A stretch of DNA of 64,000 nucleotides, from positions 527,501-591,500 of the forward strand of contig JACSYO010002017.1 in NCBI GenBank assembly GCA_016806645.1, in the 5' to 3' direction. Under the pieces are notes generated by a model. The model was not told where the DNA came from. It ran no database searches and worked only from the letters and a program-made list of their open reading frames with translations. Source of the DNA: Ophiodon elongatus. Its lineage: Eukaryota; Chordata; Actinopteri; Perciformes; Hexagrammidae. Below, one piece after another: positions 10,624-22,910 of the stretch; positions within the stretch are counted from its first letter, which is position 1; every line of letters starts with the position of its first letter. The position numbers and the translations under genes are program-made.

Positions 10624-13600
10624 CATCCATCCATCCATTATCCTCCGCTTATCCGGGGTCGGGTCGCGGGGGCAGCAGGCCTAGCAGGCCGACCCAGGCT
10701 TCCCTCTCACCCGCAACTCGTTCCAGCTCGTTCTGGGGGATCCCGAGGCGTTCCCAGGCCAGCTGGGAGATATAATCCCTCCAGCGTGTCCTGGGTCTTC
10801 CCCGGGGCCTCCCACCAGTTGGGCGTGCCTGGAAAACCTCTAACGGGAGGCGTCCAGGAGGCATCCTGATCAGATGCCCGAACCACCTCAGCTGACTCCT
10901 TTCGATACGAAGGAGTAGCGCCTCAACTCCAAGTTCCCTCCGGATGTCCGAGCTCCTTACCCTATCTCTAAGGCTGAGCCCCTACGGAGAAAACTAATTT
11001 CGGCCGCTTGTATCCGAGACCTCGTTCTTTCGGTCACGACCCAGAGTTCGTGACCATAGGTGAGGGTCGGAACGTAGACCGCCCAGTAAATTGAGAGCTT
11101 TGCCTTCCGGCTCAGCTCCCTCTTCACCAAGACGGTCCGGTGCAGCGCCTGTTTTACTGCTGCAGCCGCACAGATCCGCCGGTCGATCTCCCGCTCCATC
11201 TTACCCTCACTCGTGAACAAGACCCCGAGATACTTGAACTCCTTCGCTTGCGGCAGGCACTGCGTCCCCACCCGGAGGGAGCAATCCACCGGTTTCCGGC
11301 AGAGCACCATGGCCTCGGATTTGGATGTGCTTACCCTCATCCCCGCCGCGTCACACTCGGCTGTAAATCGCCCCAGTGAATGCTGGAGGTCATGGTCCGA
11401 AGAGGCTAACAGGACCACATCATCTGCGAACAGCAGAGAGGTGATCCCGAGACCCCCGAACCCGACGTTCTCCTCCCCCCGGCTACGCCTAGATATCCTG
11501 TCCATGAAAGTCACGAACAGGACCGGTGATAAAGGGCAGCCCTGGCGGAGGCCAACACCCACTGGGAACGCGTCTGACTTATTGCCGAGAATACGAACAC
11601 AGCTCCTACTGCAGTCGTACAGAGATCGGATGGCCCGTTGTAACGGGTTCGGCACCCCATACTCCCGCAACAACCCCCACAAAAACCCCCGAGGGACCCG
11701 GTCGAAGGCCTTCTCCAAGTCCACAAAACACATGTAGACTGGTTGGGCAAACTCCCAGAGCCCCTCCAGTAGTCTTGCGAGGGTAAAGAGCTGGTCCACT
11801 GTTCCACGACCGGGACGGAATCCGCACTGCTCCTCTTGAATCCGAGGTTCGACAATCGGTCGGAGCCTCCTTTCCAGAACCCTGGCATACACTCCCCGGG
11901 AGGCTGAGTAGTGTGATACCCCGATAATTCGAGCACACTCTCCGGTTCCCCTTTTTGAAAATGGGAACCACCCCCCCGGTCTGCCAGTCCATGGGCACTG
12001 TTCCCGACCCCCATGCGACATTGAAAAGGCGTGTCAGCCAAGACAGTCCAACAACGTCCAGCGCCTTCAGCATCTCAGGGCGAATCTCATCCACCCCCGG
12101 CGCCTTGCCACCAAGGAGCTTATTGACTACCTTAGTGGCCTCTGCCAAGGATATGGATTCGACCCCCCCCAAGTCGTCAGGCGCTGCCTCCTCTCTAGAG
12201 GACATGTTGGAGTTCCTCAAAGTGCTCTTTCCACCGCCCGACGATGTCCCCTGTCCGGGTCAGCAGTTCCCCCCCCGTGCTGAGCACAGCCTGGGGTAAG
12301 CCCTGCTTTCCCTTCCTGAGCCGTCGGATGGTTTGCCAGAACTTCCTTGAGGCCAACCGAAAGTCCTTCTCCATGGCCTCCCGAACTCCTCCCATGCCCG
12401 AGTTTTAGCGTCCGCGACCACCGCAGCTGCAGCCCTTTTGGCCTGCCGGTACCTCTCCGCTGTTTCAGGAGACCCCCGAGCCAACCAGGCCCAAAAGGCC
12501 TCCTTCTTCAGTTTGATGGCTTCCCTCACCCCCGGTGTCCACCACCGGGTTCTCGGGTTACCGCCACGACAGGCACCGGTGACCTTCCGACCACAGCTCC
12601 TAGCGGCCGCGTCCACAATAGAGGCTTTGAACATGGTCCACTTGGATTCCATGTCCCCAGCCTCCCTTGGGATGTGTGAAAAGTTCTTCCGGAGGTGGGA
12701 GTTGAAGACCTCCCGGACAGGATCCTCCGCCAGACGTTCCCAGTTCACCCTCACTACACGTTTGGGCTTGCCGGGTCCCTCCAGCCGATTCCCCTGCCAT
12801 CTGATCCGACTCACCACCAGGTGGTGATCAGTTGACAGCTCTGCTCCTCTCTTCACCCGAGTGTCCAAGACATACGGCCGCAGATCAGATGAAACGATTA
12901 CAAAGTCGATCATTGATCTACGGCCTAAGATGTTCTGGTACCAGGTACACTTATGAGCCACCCTATGTTCGAACATGGTGTTCGTTATGGACAAACCGTG
13001 GCTAGCACAGAAGTCCAACAGCGAGACACCACTCGGGTTCAGATCAGGCAAGCCGTTCCTCCCAATCACCCCCCGCCAGGGTTCTCTGTCGTTGCCCACG
13101 TGAGCGTTGAAGTCTCCCAGGAGAACTATGGAGTCAGCAGGAGGCGCCCTTTCCAGGACCCCTCCAACCGACTCCAAGAAGGCCGGATACTCTGAACTGC
13201 TGTTCGGTGCATAGGCACAAACAACAGTCAGAGCCTTACTCCCCGCAACCCGCAGGCGCAGGGAGACGACCCTCTCGCTCCCCGGGTAGAACTCCAACAC
13301 GGCGGCGCTCAGCCGGAGGCTCGTGAGTATCCCCACTCCCGCCCGGCGCCTCTCACCCTGGGCAACTCCAGAAAAGGACAAAGTCCAACCTTTCTCCAGG
13401 AGCTTGGTTCCAGAGCCAGTGCTGTGCGTGGAGGTGAGGCCAACTATATCTGGCTGGTACCGCTCCACCTCCCGCACCAGCTCCGGCTCTTTCCCCGCTA
13501 GCGAGGTGACGTTCCACGTCCCTAGAGCTAGTCTATGCCGCCGGCGATCAGCTCGCCCAGGCCCCCTGCCCGGCCTGCCGCCCGGTCCACATAGCACCCG

Positions 13601-13965
13601 ACCCCTATGCTTATCCCTGCGGGTGGTGGGTCCACAGGGTGGCTGCTCCATGATGTTTCTTCGGGCTGAGCCCGACCGGGCCCCATGGGCGAAGGCCCGG
13701 CCACCAGACGCTCGCCTACGAGCTCCCCTCCCGGGTCTGGCTCCGGGAGGGTGCTCCGGTTTCCCTGGTCCGGGCGAGGTGGCCTTAGTCCGTGTGCTGC
13801 TATTCATCGGGGTTTTTGAACCGCTCTTAGTCTGGACTCTCCCCTGCGACCTGTTTGTCTTGGGAGACCCTACCAGGGTCTGATGCCCCGGACAACATAG
13901 CTCCCAGGATCACTGAGCCACTCAAACTCCTCCACCACGTTAAGGTAGCGATTCACGGAGGAGTA
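10624..13965 (-). mobile_element. RTE-clade (Rex3-like) LINE, near full length, frameshifted
   Basis: A 3.3-kb non-LTR retrotransposon on the minus strand, flanked by a perfect 13-bp target duplication. The 3' end is the (GGAT)n-type tail seen on the plus strand as 'ccatccatccatt'. Read 5' to 3' on the minus strand, an apurinic endonuclease comes first (from about 13807: GTWNVTS, LLGDFNAHVG, STDHHLV). A linker with WWTPGVREAIKLKKE follows, then reverse transcriptase with CSNYRGITLLS, FVDLEKAFDRVP, LRQGCPLSPVLF and the catalytic FADD. A C-terminal region with RGRPRTRWRDYIS ends it. The frame is broken near 12390, 12200 and 11900, and a 7-bp deletion relative to copy 2 sits near 10980. It is therefore dead. 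The clade call comes from remembered RTE/Rex3 motifs and the tail type. Confidence 0.85.
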
Positions 13966-13978
13966 GTAGTTATGTCTC
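13966..13978. repeat. target-site duplication, right, of RTE copy 1
   Basis: GTAGTTATGTCTC, the partner of 10611-10623. Confidence 0.9.
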
Positions 13979-14464
13979 AATTCCTTTAATTTAAACCTTG
14001 CCGCTTATACAGGGATCACACAGGAAGATGGGCTGGAGTCATTGGGCAGCACATTAGCAGATTAAATGTATGCATTCACATGCTTGTAAAAAACTGGGTT
14101 TATCGTTGTAGTTCTTTTTTATTCAGATGTGATTTCTCGCTCACCCAGTGTTTCCCTTTTCACCAGACAAAAAGAAGCATTTGTCCATTTGGTCCCGAGT
14201 TCAAACTAGAGGTGGCCATTTCTTTACAATAATGAGTGAGAGACAGAAAGTGCTGGAGGGAGTGCACAGGAGCTGAGAAAGTAAATCTATATATAACTGG
14301 CCCGTCTTAGTGGTTACAAAAAGCAAATAAAAAAACAATAAGTTAGGTAACATGGTCATATTTCAAGTGCTTTTAACATACCATTAACATTCGGAAATCA
14401 GCAAGCTTATGCAAACATCAGGCATGAATGATACAGATGTGACTTCTTCCGTACTACATGCTCA
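13979..14464. other. intergenic, nothing recognised
   Basis: Continuation of the gene C downstream flank, interrupted by the LINE. AT-rich, with no gene. Confidence 0.4.
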
Positions 14465-14740
14465 GGATCAGCAGTGCCGGCCCTCTCATCACAGGGTGGA
14501 AACGAGACTGAATACAGACAAACCCAGAGATTTAACTTCATTTAGCCTCTGTGTGGTCGGCAGTCAAAGATTATCTCTCAATATACTTCGGTCTCTCTGT
14601 CTTTGTGGTTTCAGACAGGAAGTCTCTGCAGTACTTTCATGCACAGCAGCCACACAGTACAACTCTAATGCCCAGACTACTTTAGTAGATTGTATCAATA
14701 AAGAAATCGGAGACAAAAGGCTTAACTAGGTTTTGATAAA
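14465..14740. repeat. NITR downstream-flank repeat, copy 2
   Basis: Shares with 6955-7300 the 'gccggccctctca' start, 'ggtcggcagtcaaagat', 'ctctgtctttgtggtttcagacaggaagt' and the 'cacagtacaactctaatgcccagac' run (quoted in parts). It is the best-preserved second copy of the duplicated 3' flank and sits downstream of gene C beyond the LINE. Confidence 0.65.
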
Positions 14741-14894
14741 ATAATAAATGGTAATCTACACATTACAACTCGGTATCATTAACATAGATGCAGTCAATTA
14801 TGACATTGTTTTTATCTGTATAATTTAGAGGGCAGTGTAACTCTGTCGATTGGCTAAGGGAGTGGCACTTTGCTGTAAGACGAAACTGCTCATT

Positions 14895-15190
14895 GTGGAT
14901 TGGCACAACATTTGGTGCAGACATTTATGGTCCCCAGAAGCTGACTCCTACTGTGCTGACTTTGGTTATCCTCGGTGTTTATGTCTACTACCACCATCAG
15001 GTTCGCATTTGTGGTTGTGAGCAAAATGTTATTGGATGGATTGACATGAAATTTGACACGACCAATCATATTCCCCACAGGATGAATTGTAATCACTTTG
15101 ATGGTCCCTCAACCGTTGCTTAAACACAGTCATTGGGTCGCTTTTTTAAATAATTTTTTTCTCAATGGTTCAATTTATGACCAAATTACT
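14895..15190. repeat. diverged dispersed fish repeat
   Basis: Contains 'tggtccccagaag', 'ctgactttggt', 'ccaccatcaggtt' and 'gacatgaaatttgacac' words. I remember these as part of a widespread, non-coding teleost repeat. Its open frame has no domain. Low certainty; only one copy is seen here. Confidence 0.35.
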
Positions 15191-16010
15191 TCTAAACCAA
15201 TGACATTTCCAAACTATAGTTTGGGTGAGAAAAAGCAAAACTAATTTCTTTTAGCTCTCAGCGTCACTGTTCCTAAGTACTGTACGGACTAAAAGCCGAA
15301 CCCAAATAGGTTATTGTTTGGTAAACACTAACACTTTCAACAAATGTGTGGACATCACCGGGTAATACATCCTTACAAAGATTTAGTAATACAATAAGAC
15401 TTTTGTATTGGTTGAATCTTTCAATCAAGCCCACGTTCAGCATTCATCTTTCTCACTCCTGTAGTGAAGGTGTGAACTCGTAAAAACTTTCATTTTAGAT
15501 AATTGGCATTTCACCTGATCACAAAACCTTTTCATAGAGGATAAAATAAATCTTCACACTTGCGTCAAACTTCGCATTGTTAAGATGTGTTTATCTGGCA
15601 AATGACATTCATACAATATCATAAGTGGGATTCAGTACTTTTTCAAATGTTTGAACTACCAAGTCTTTTACTTTACTACTTTTCACTTTTCAACACTAAT
15701 ATGAGGGGAAATGTCTGAGAATAAATGTTGTGTCTTTGTCTGTTGGTTTTCAAAGCCCTCACTAAATACCCGTAAACCTGTGAGAGCTCTCTCTCCTGCT
15801 GGCATCAGCTGATGAAGACGAGTGATCTGTGGACAAGAGAACTCTAGTTGAACATTACATCTCTCCACTTTCCTTGTAAACAAGTAATTTCTGTTCTTAA
15901 GTATTTTATACATGAGGGTAAGAAATCATATTGTAATTCTAGTACCTCTCACCACGTCTCTTGCCTGAACATGTGTTCACTATTTCCAAAATAAGATATT
16001 CAGTGTCACT
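15191..16010. other. intergenic, upstream of gene D
   Basis: AT-rich DNA with no recognisable gene or second repeat copy in the window. Confidence 0.4.
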
Positions 16011-16019
16011 TCTTGTTAG

Positions 16020-16029
16020 CCAATCAAAC
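16020..16029 (+). promoter_or_regulatory. CCAATCAAAC box of gene D
   Basis: 68 bases separate it from the ATG at 16098. It is preceded by 'cagtgtcacttcttgttag' and followed by 'gcagtc' and 'agagtagagaa', the same context as in genes E, F and G. Confidence 0.65.
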
Positions 16030-16097
16030 GCAGTCCTCTCTCTAAGAGTAGAGAACGTTTGGAGGTTCTCCACATTCATGAAGACATTTTGATCACG

Positions 16098-17857
16098 ATG
16101 ACATCTCTGAACTTTGTTTTGTATCTGACTTTTCTTTGCTTGTGGAGAATAGGTAAGTTGGATATTTTCTGGATGTATTTGTATCTGTATCCTCATGAAT
16201 ATATATTCATTGTCGCTATAATTTCAAATCATTACAAAACTTCTATCATTGCATTAATTGTAGTCTTTTTGGTGTCTTTTCTATTCAGCTCCGACAACTA
16301 CTTACAACTTGTCTGTGCATCAAGAGAGTGGTTTTGTATCAGCTAATGTTGGTGATAGCGTGCAATTACGTTGTTTCTATGAAGGCGACCTCTCAGCCGT
16401 GTTTTCCTGGTATAAGCAAACTCTGGGAAAGAAACCGAGACTCATCTCCACCTTCTATACATTTGGTAATAATAAATATTATTTTAGAGATGAATTTAAA
16501 AACAATACACGCTTCACACTGGAAAATAATAACAACAACAATCACTTGACAATCTCAGATCTGTGCATCTCAGACTCTGCTACTTACTTCTGCATGATTA
16601 GCTTTAAACAGAAGTTTGAATTTTGCGAGGGCACCACTGTTAATGTAAAAGGTTCAGGTTTGAACGTCCCAACTTTGGTCCATCAGTCAGCATCTGAGAC
16701 CATCCAGCCAGGAGGCTCTGTGACTCTGAACTGTACAGTTCACACTGGGACCTGTGATGGACAACACAGTGTTTACTGGTTCAAAGACTTTGAAGACTCT
16801 CATCCAGGACTCATTTACACCAACGGAGGCAGGAATGATCCGTGTGAGAGGAAACCCAACACACAAACACACACCTGTAGCTACAACCTGCCGATGAAGA
16901 ACCTGACTCTGTCTCATGCTGGGACCTACTGTGCTGTTGCCTCGTGTGGACACATACTGTTTGGAAATTGGACCAACTTAGTGGGTAAGTGATGTTAAAT
17001 TCTAGCAGAGACGTGATTAGGACTATTCCCGTAACAAATTTTTACATCAACGCAGAGATACCAGCTAAAAGGCAAATGAAAACATCAAGGAGTCCAACAG
17101 AACCATGACACAATCTTGATTCCTATACCTTTGATTTGATTGTGTTTTTAATTGTGACCAAGATACCTACTAAACGGGACAAAGTGAACTTGTCAGTGCT
17201 CTCTGGTGGACCAAGTCGGTAATGGAGACATCATTTCTCAATTTCTAGAACGAGTTTGGCATCTGCCGACATATACACCGATACTGATGAATATGCAATA
17301 AGTTATTGGCCGATGTCTCAATCTAGCTTTACTGAAAGGTTTGTAATGTCTCATGATGTCTGGCTCTCTGCAGATAAGGTGGACTCTCCCAACTCTCTTA
17401 TGTATTTCCTGAGTGCAGCTTTGGCATTCACCACCATCCTGGTTGTTTTACTGGCTTTCTTAGTGTACAAGATGAGCAAGAGAAACAGCTGCCAATGCAC
17501 AGGTAACTAGGAATGTTTTCATCCAACAGCTTGTCTTCTCTGAAGATGGTTTTGAAATAAAGAACTTTTTCCGTTTCACAACAGAGTCTCAAAGAGTTTC
17601 AGCTTCCACCGCAACAAATGCAGAGGTGACTATTATCTATTTAAAATAACTGTTTGATCCTGACCCATTTAACATTGTAACAATTAATTTCTTCCATCTA
17701 CTTCACTGTGATTCATAAAAAAAAATTGTGTTACCAGGGTTACCAAGATGCAGACAACCTCCATTATGCTGCCTTAAGGGATTACAGGGCCAACGGATCA
17801 AGAAGACAGAGAGACAACACCAAAAGTGAATGTGTGTACTCCAGTGTAAGGCAGTAG
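16098..17857 (+). CDS. nitr: NITR gene D, inhibitory type
   Basis: Exons: 16098-16152 (leader MTSLNFVLYLTFLCLWRI), 16289-16984 (V plus I), 17374-17502 (TM), 17585-17625 (linker) and 17738-17857 (tail, TAG), about 346 residues in phase. V: LRCFYEG, FSWYKQTLG, an asparagine run (NNNNNNHLTIS), DSATYFC, CDR3-like MISFKQKFEF and a J-like FCEG. Extra cysteines occur at SDLCISD and at FCEG, possibly an additional disulfide. The I domain is of the shared type but, as in gene C, lacks one codon at the last framework cysteine (GTYC). Its J-like end is eroded (FGNWTNLVG). TM: FLSAALAFTTILVVLLAFLV, uncharged. Tail: ITIM LHYAAL and CVYSSV. Closest to gene C by these shared losses. Confidence 0.85.
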
Positions 17858-20030
17858 AGCCAGACATGATTCTTTTGTATATATATATATTTGTAAGATG
17901 TCCTTTTGTTTACACCATTTGTGATGTAGATATTTGTTAAAACGGACACAGTTTTGTTACCATTTCATATACAAAAATGGAAGTAAAGCCTTGGGTGGCA
18001 GTAAGTAGTTTACTGTGGTGGCAACAATATTTCCCCTCACTCTGTTGCTGGGCTGGGATTTAAACCTTGTCCCAGTAACACCGGTTGATGCATGATGGCA
18101 AGTATGTCTCCAGGCAGATTTAGACTGATTTGATGCATTCCCAATATATTGTTTTCCTGCTGTTGTTCATTGTGGCTGCATTGCTGTTGTGAAGTAGTTT
18201 TAAACCATTGCTCAGTTTCCTTTGGGTCCTACATCCGTTAACAGTTGTTTATCAGATGGTGACGGCCAATATGTCAAGTTGTTTTGCCTCTTAGATTTTC
18301 CTTCCGGCTTGTACTCCTTTGCCATAGGGTTTAAACTGTTGACAAATTCCCTTTTCCACGTTCAAAATCAGAAGCCATGCCATCTGAGGGTCCTTGAGAA
18401 GAACTTTCTGTGCAATGACAGTTCAGCTGTGCCGGCAAAGGTGCCATATTTCCACTATCACTATACCTGTTGTATCGGTCTCTCGTGAGATGAGCAAAAC
18501 CTTAACCGTCGACCATGTGTACATATGTTTGTGAAAGCATCACAGATATCAGCAACATATTTTTCTCCACTCCTCTGTTCTGAGAAATACTGTATGCCTT
18601 AAGACCTTTATACAGCAGAGGGGTGGCAAATAAACAACATGAAAATGAAAACTTCTCAGCTGCAAATATTAGATGTCTAGGGCTTTTAATGTGAAAGGTA
18701 AGAATAGATATGCTGCCATTAAAAAAGTAATAGGCCTTGAAATAGTGTAGATACGAATGGGACAGCAACATATCACGTTACTATGACAACGTCAAAGAAT
18801 ATTGTGTACGATTGGGTATTTATTTTATACTTTTTTACTCCCTGATTTGAACATCTTCCAGGCTCATTCCTCACAAGATGAGAGATAATTTAAAATAATC
18901 AATTTACTTGTTTTTGTCAAAACAGCTTCAATAACAAAACTAAATGTTTGATGAATAAATCTGTGTAATATAGTTTCTGCTTGCATTCCTCTGATTTCAT
19001 GTGTTTTCATGTTCCGTCTTTAATCCTTAATGTTAATGTAATGGTAACTGTGTGTTTAATGTCACATTGCTATGAATTGTGGGTAATTCCCTTGGGCAAA
19101 GTCGGCATCTCATGCAGACTTACAGAAAGGGTTCATAAAGGGCTCAACATGTCTGCCAGAGAGCCTCAAACACTCAACGATGTGACAGTGGGACACAACT
19201 AAAGCCTCAAGGACCTTGCGGGAGTGCGCCTCAAAGTCTGTGAGTCCGTAAGGGTGGCGATTGGGATTGGGCCATGCAGTTTGCCATCTTGGTCCAGACT
19301 ATGGAACCTCGGTGTTGTTGTTTCATAAATATAGGCGCAACCCACTTAACTGGTTGATGCCTTTATTCACAGTGCAAAAGCGCAGAAAAACAGTAGTGTA
19401 TTTTTCAAGGAAACAACATTTCCACAAAATATACTGAGGTGCCAATTATTACCACAAAAAAAGCCTTCAGTCTTTACTTGTTTTTGTACATGTTGCAACA
19501 AACTCACTGATGTAAGAATCTTTGTATATCTCCTTTGTGGTTTGCAGTCAACAGATGAGATCTATGTATGCTTTGAGAAGGCCAGACATATGCATATTTA
19601 CGAACCTACGCTCTCTTCGTTTTTGTGTCTGTGTGGTTTTGAGCAGGATGTCTTCACATTGTACTTAGTTTTATTTTCTTTCAACTATTTTGTGTGTTAA
19701 TGTTTTTCTAAAATCCATTGTTTTCAACTCAATGCTGTACTGTGAATGTTCATTTTGTGTAATTCATGACCAATACTTTAATTAAAACATGTTAAACTCA
19801 ACTACTCTGAAGAAATAAGATCACAAGATCAAGCAATCACTGCTGCACACATCTGGCTTCAAGCTCCAGGAGCTCTACCTGCAAGTTAGTTGTGTGTGCC
19901 AACAAACACACCTGGAAGTGAATGCGGCTGGGAAGCCAGTGAGGGATACGTCACGCTGTAATATTTATTGTCAGGTTTCAAATTAAACTGGATGAATTAT
20001 AAACAATATAAACTCTAACCACACTGCACG
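17858..20030. other. intergenic, long unique stretch with weak flank repeat
   Basis: No gene is supported. About 19500-19720 contains 'ggtttgcagtcaacagatga', 'tgtgtctgtgtggtttt' and 'gagcaggatgtcttcacatt', a diverged relative of the NITR downstream-flank repeat. The rest is unique AT-rich DNA. Confidence 0.45.
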
Positions 20031-20033
20031 ATG

Positions 20034-20335
20034 GTGTAGTGGCTAGCACTGTCACCTCACACAAAGAGCGGCCCGGGTTCGGCCCCCCAACCCGGGTGGG
20101 CCTTCTGTGTGGAGATTGCACATTCCAGTGTGGGTTCTCTCTGGGTTCCTCCCACAGTCCAAATATATGCAGCTTAGGCTAAATTGCCCATAGGTGTGAA
20201 TGTGAGTCTGTCTTTATATGTGATTCACTGGCAACCTGTGAAGTTGTACCATGCTTTCGCCCAATGTCAGCTGGGATCGGCTCCAGCGCCCCCGCGACCC
20301 TAAATAGGATAAGCAGTTTGTATAATGGAATGGAA
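20034..20335 (+). mobile_element. tRNA-derived SINE
   Basis: A Pol III A-box-like 'tggtgtagtggctagc' is followed by a B-box-like 'gggttcggcccc'. A non-tRNA body ('cctcccacagtccaaa', 'taaattgcccataggtg', 'gatcggctccagcgccccc') and a 'ggaatgga' tail complete it. The 3' end resembles RTE-type tails, suggesting borrowed retrotransposition machinery. Confidence 0.7.
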
Positions 20336-20550
20336 CATACTCTAATAATAAATAAAAGTTCTTCTCACACTTTAATAACAATAATGGCTGCATTTAAAAA
20401 ACAAAATATGTGACAGAAAGCATTTGAAAAATGTTTATCTTAAAATAAAGTACTTAATTTAAGTAAAATTAATTTAACTGAATTGTCTTTGACCTGCAGC
20501 TTTAAATTCAGTTAATTCAGGGTGAAGTGATGTCACTCAAGAAAGCCACA

Positions 20551-20573
20551 ATATTATTATTATTATTATTATT
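20551..20573. repeat. (ATT)n microsatellite
   Basis: Uninterrupted ATT/TTA trinucleotide run. Confidence 0.9.
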
Positions 20574-20799
20574 CTCATCTTCTAATAACATAAATTTGTG
20601 TGCAGGGTCTAACGTTATATCTGTGGTTGTTGAAACTACTTGTTTCAGCCTCATTCCCCTCTCTGTTTACTGCATTGTTGGTCAGTGAATTAATGTGTTA
20701 GTATTCTAATGGATCAATCATATTGGGCTCTTAAAGTCAAAAGCTAATACCAATAATACTAATACTAAAGCTAACAAAACTACTGATAGTAATTATTAC

Positions 20800-20836
20800 A
20801 AGAAGAAGAAGAAGAAGAAGAAGAAGAAGAAGAAGA
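20800..20836. repeat. (GAA)n microsatellite
   Basis: About twelve AAG/GAA units in an uninterrupted purine run on the plus strand. Confidence 0.95.
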
Positions 20837-20966
20837 TTACTTAGTTGAAATACTATTTAGAGTATTACTTACAACAACATAAACAATGGATAGAATTCTC
20901 AAATTGCACAGGGCATTTTGAAACATCAGAATATCATAAACTGACATTTAAAAAAATATTATTTTT

Positions 20967-22348
20967 CCATCCATCCATTATCCTCCGCTTATCCGGGGTC
21001 GGGTCGCGGGGGCAGCAGGCCCAGCAGGCCGACCCAGGCTTCCCTCTCACCCGCAACACGTTCCAGCTCGTTCTGGGGGATCCCGAGGCGTTCCCAGGCC
21101 AGCTGGGAGATATAATCCCTCCAGCGTGTCCTGGGTCTTCCCCGGGGCCTCCTACCAGTTGGGCGTGCCTGGAAAACCTCTAACGGGAGGCGTCCAGGAG
21201 GCATCCTGATCAGATGCCCGAACCACCTCAGCTGACTCCTTTCGATACGAAGGAGTAGCGCCTCAACTCCAAGTTCCCTCCGGATGTCCGAGCTCCTTAC
21301 CCTATCTCTAAGGCTGAGCCCGGCCACCCTACGGAGAAAACTCATTTCGGCCGCTTGTATCCGAGACCTCGTTCTTTCGGTCACGACCCAGAGTTCGTGA
21401 CCATAGGTGAGGGTCGGAACGTAGACCGCCCAGTAAATTGAGAGCTTTGCCTTCCGGCTCAGCTCCTCTTCACCAAGACGGTCCGGTGCAGCGCCTGTTT
21501 TACTGCTGCAGCCGCACCGATCCGCCGGTCGATCTCCCGCTCCATCTTACCCTCACTCGTGAACAAGACCCCGAGAGACTTGAACTCCTTCGCTTGCGGC
21601 AGGCACTGCGTCCCCACCCGGAGGGAGCAATCCACCGGTTTCCGGCAGAGCACCATGGCCTCGGATTTGGATGTGCTTACCCTCATCCCCGCCGCGTCAC
21701 ACTCGGCTGCAAATCGCCCCAGTGAATGCTGGAGGTCATGGTCCGAAGAGGCTAACAGGACCACATCATCTGCGAACAGCAGAGAGGCGATCCCGAGACC
21801 CCGAACCCGACGTTCTCCTCCCCCCGGCTACGCCTAGATATCCTGTCCATGAAAGTCACGAACAGGACCGGTGATAAAGGGCAGCCCTGGCGGAGGCCAA
21901 CACCCACCGGGAACGCGTCTGACTTATTGCCGAGAATACGAACACAGCTCCTACTGCAGTCGTACAGAGATCGGATGGCCCGTTGTAACGGGTCCGGCAC
22001 CCCATACTCCCGCAGCACCCCCCACAAAAACCCCCGAGGGACCCGGTCGAAGGCCTTCTCCAAGTCCACAAAACACATGTAGACTGGTTGGGCAAACTCC
22101 CAGAGCCCCTCCAGTAGTCTTGCGAGGGTAAAGAGCTGGTCCACTGTTCCACGACCGGGACGGAATCTGGTCCCGGTCGGGTGCCCCGGTTTCCCTGGTC
22201 CGGGCGAGGTGGCCTTAGTCCGTGTGCTGCTATTCATCACAGCCTCAGTAAACATCAGCCCCTGGTAGGGTCTCCCAAGACAAACAGGTCGCAGGGGAGA
22301 GTCCAGACTAAGAGCGGTTCAAAAACCCCGATGAATAGCAGCACACGG
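20967..22348 (-). mobile_element. RTE-clade LINE copy 2, deleted and 5'-inverted
   Basis: The same family as 10624-13965, flanked by AATATTATTTTT at 20955-20966 and 22349-22360. The 3' part, 20967 to about 22168, matches copy 1 from the tail to the RT motif GFRPGRG. It then jumps to the start of the element (MNSSTRTKATSPGPGKP, about 22170-22237), deleting the endonuclease and the first part of RT. After a short filler, about 22263-22348 is the same 5' end again in inverted orientation (reverse complement of about 13790-13880). The reading frame runs through the deletion junction from 22255 to 21752, giving an in-frame fusion of the N-terminus to RT motif A-B. A 1-nt loss near 21471 breaks the C-terminal region. 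Non-autonomous. Confidence 0.85.
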
Positions 22349-22543
22349 AATATTATTTTTATTAATGATAATTAAGTTTAGCAGTAAAATTCTGCTAAAC
22401 CATAATAGTCAGTGCAATCCAGGACGATACATCTACTCGGCTCATTTTACAAATACTCAACATTACTATTGCTGATGTTTTTTGGTTGTTGTTTTTTTAC
22501 AGGTAAATTATCGAACCTAAATGTGTCTGTTTCAGCTAATGAA

Positions 22544-22590
22544 TCAATTCAATTCAATTTATTTTGTATAGCCCAAAATCACAAATTACA
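22544..22590 (-). mobile_element. short L2-type 3' end fragment
   Basis: 'attcaattcaattta' followed by 'gtatagcccaaaatcaca' is the reverse complement of the 3' terminus of the L2 element ending near 39650. It is a heavily 5'-truncated insertion on the minus strand. Confidence 0.75.
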
Positions 22591-22831
22591 ATGAAAATGT
22601 TGAGCCTAATTAGACTCCATTGTAAGTCATTACTAGTGTCCATGACTGTATATACCTGTGATCTAATATTATTTGATATATAATACCGAGATACAGAGCC
22701 GTAGTTTTCTACACATACCTCTCTCACCATGTGAATCTTTTCATGAGCCAAACGTAGACTCTATAGATAGAAGTGAGCGTGTGTTCAGGTTTCCTTAGTA
22801 GGATGTACAGCACAGTGTCACAACAGGTTGG

Positions 22832-22841
22832 CCAATCAAAC
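22832..22841 (+). promoter_or_regulatory. CCAATCAAAC box of gene E
   Basis: 69 bases separate it from the ATG at 22911. Upstream 'tttccttagtaggatg' and 'cagtgtcac', and downstream 'cacagtcttgtg' and 'gagtggagaa', are shared with gene G. Confidence 0.7.
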
Positions 22842-22910
22842 ACAGTCTTGTGTCTGAAGAGTGGAGAAAGTATCAAGATTCTCTTCATTCAGCACAAGAA
22901 TTTAAACACG

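Noticed and set aside
10957..12021. Long minus-strand open frame as a host gene
   Set aside because: It carries reverse transcriptase motifs including FADD and lies within an element bounded by target-site duplications.
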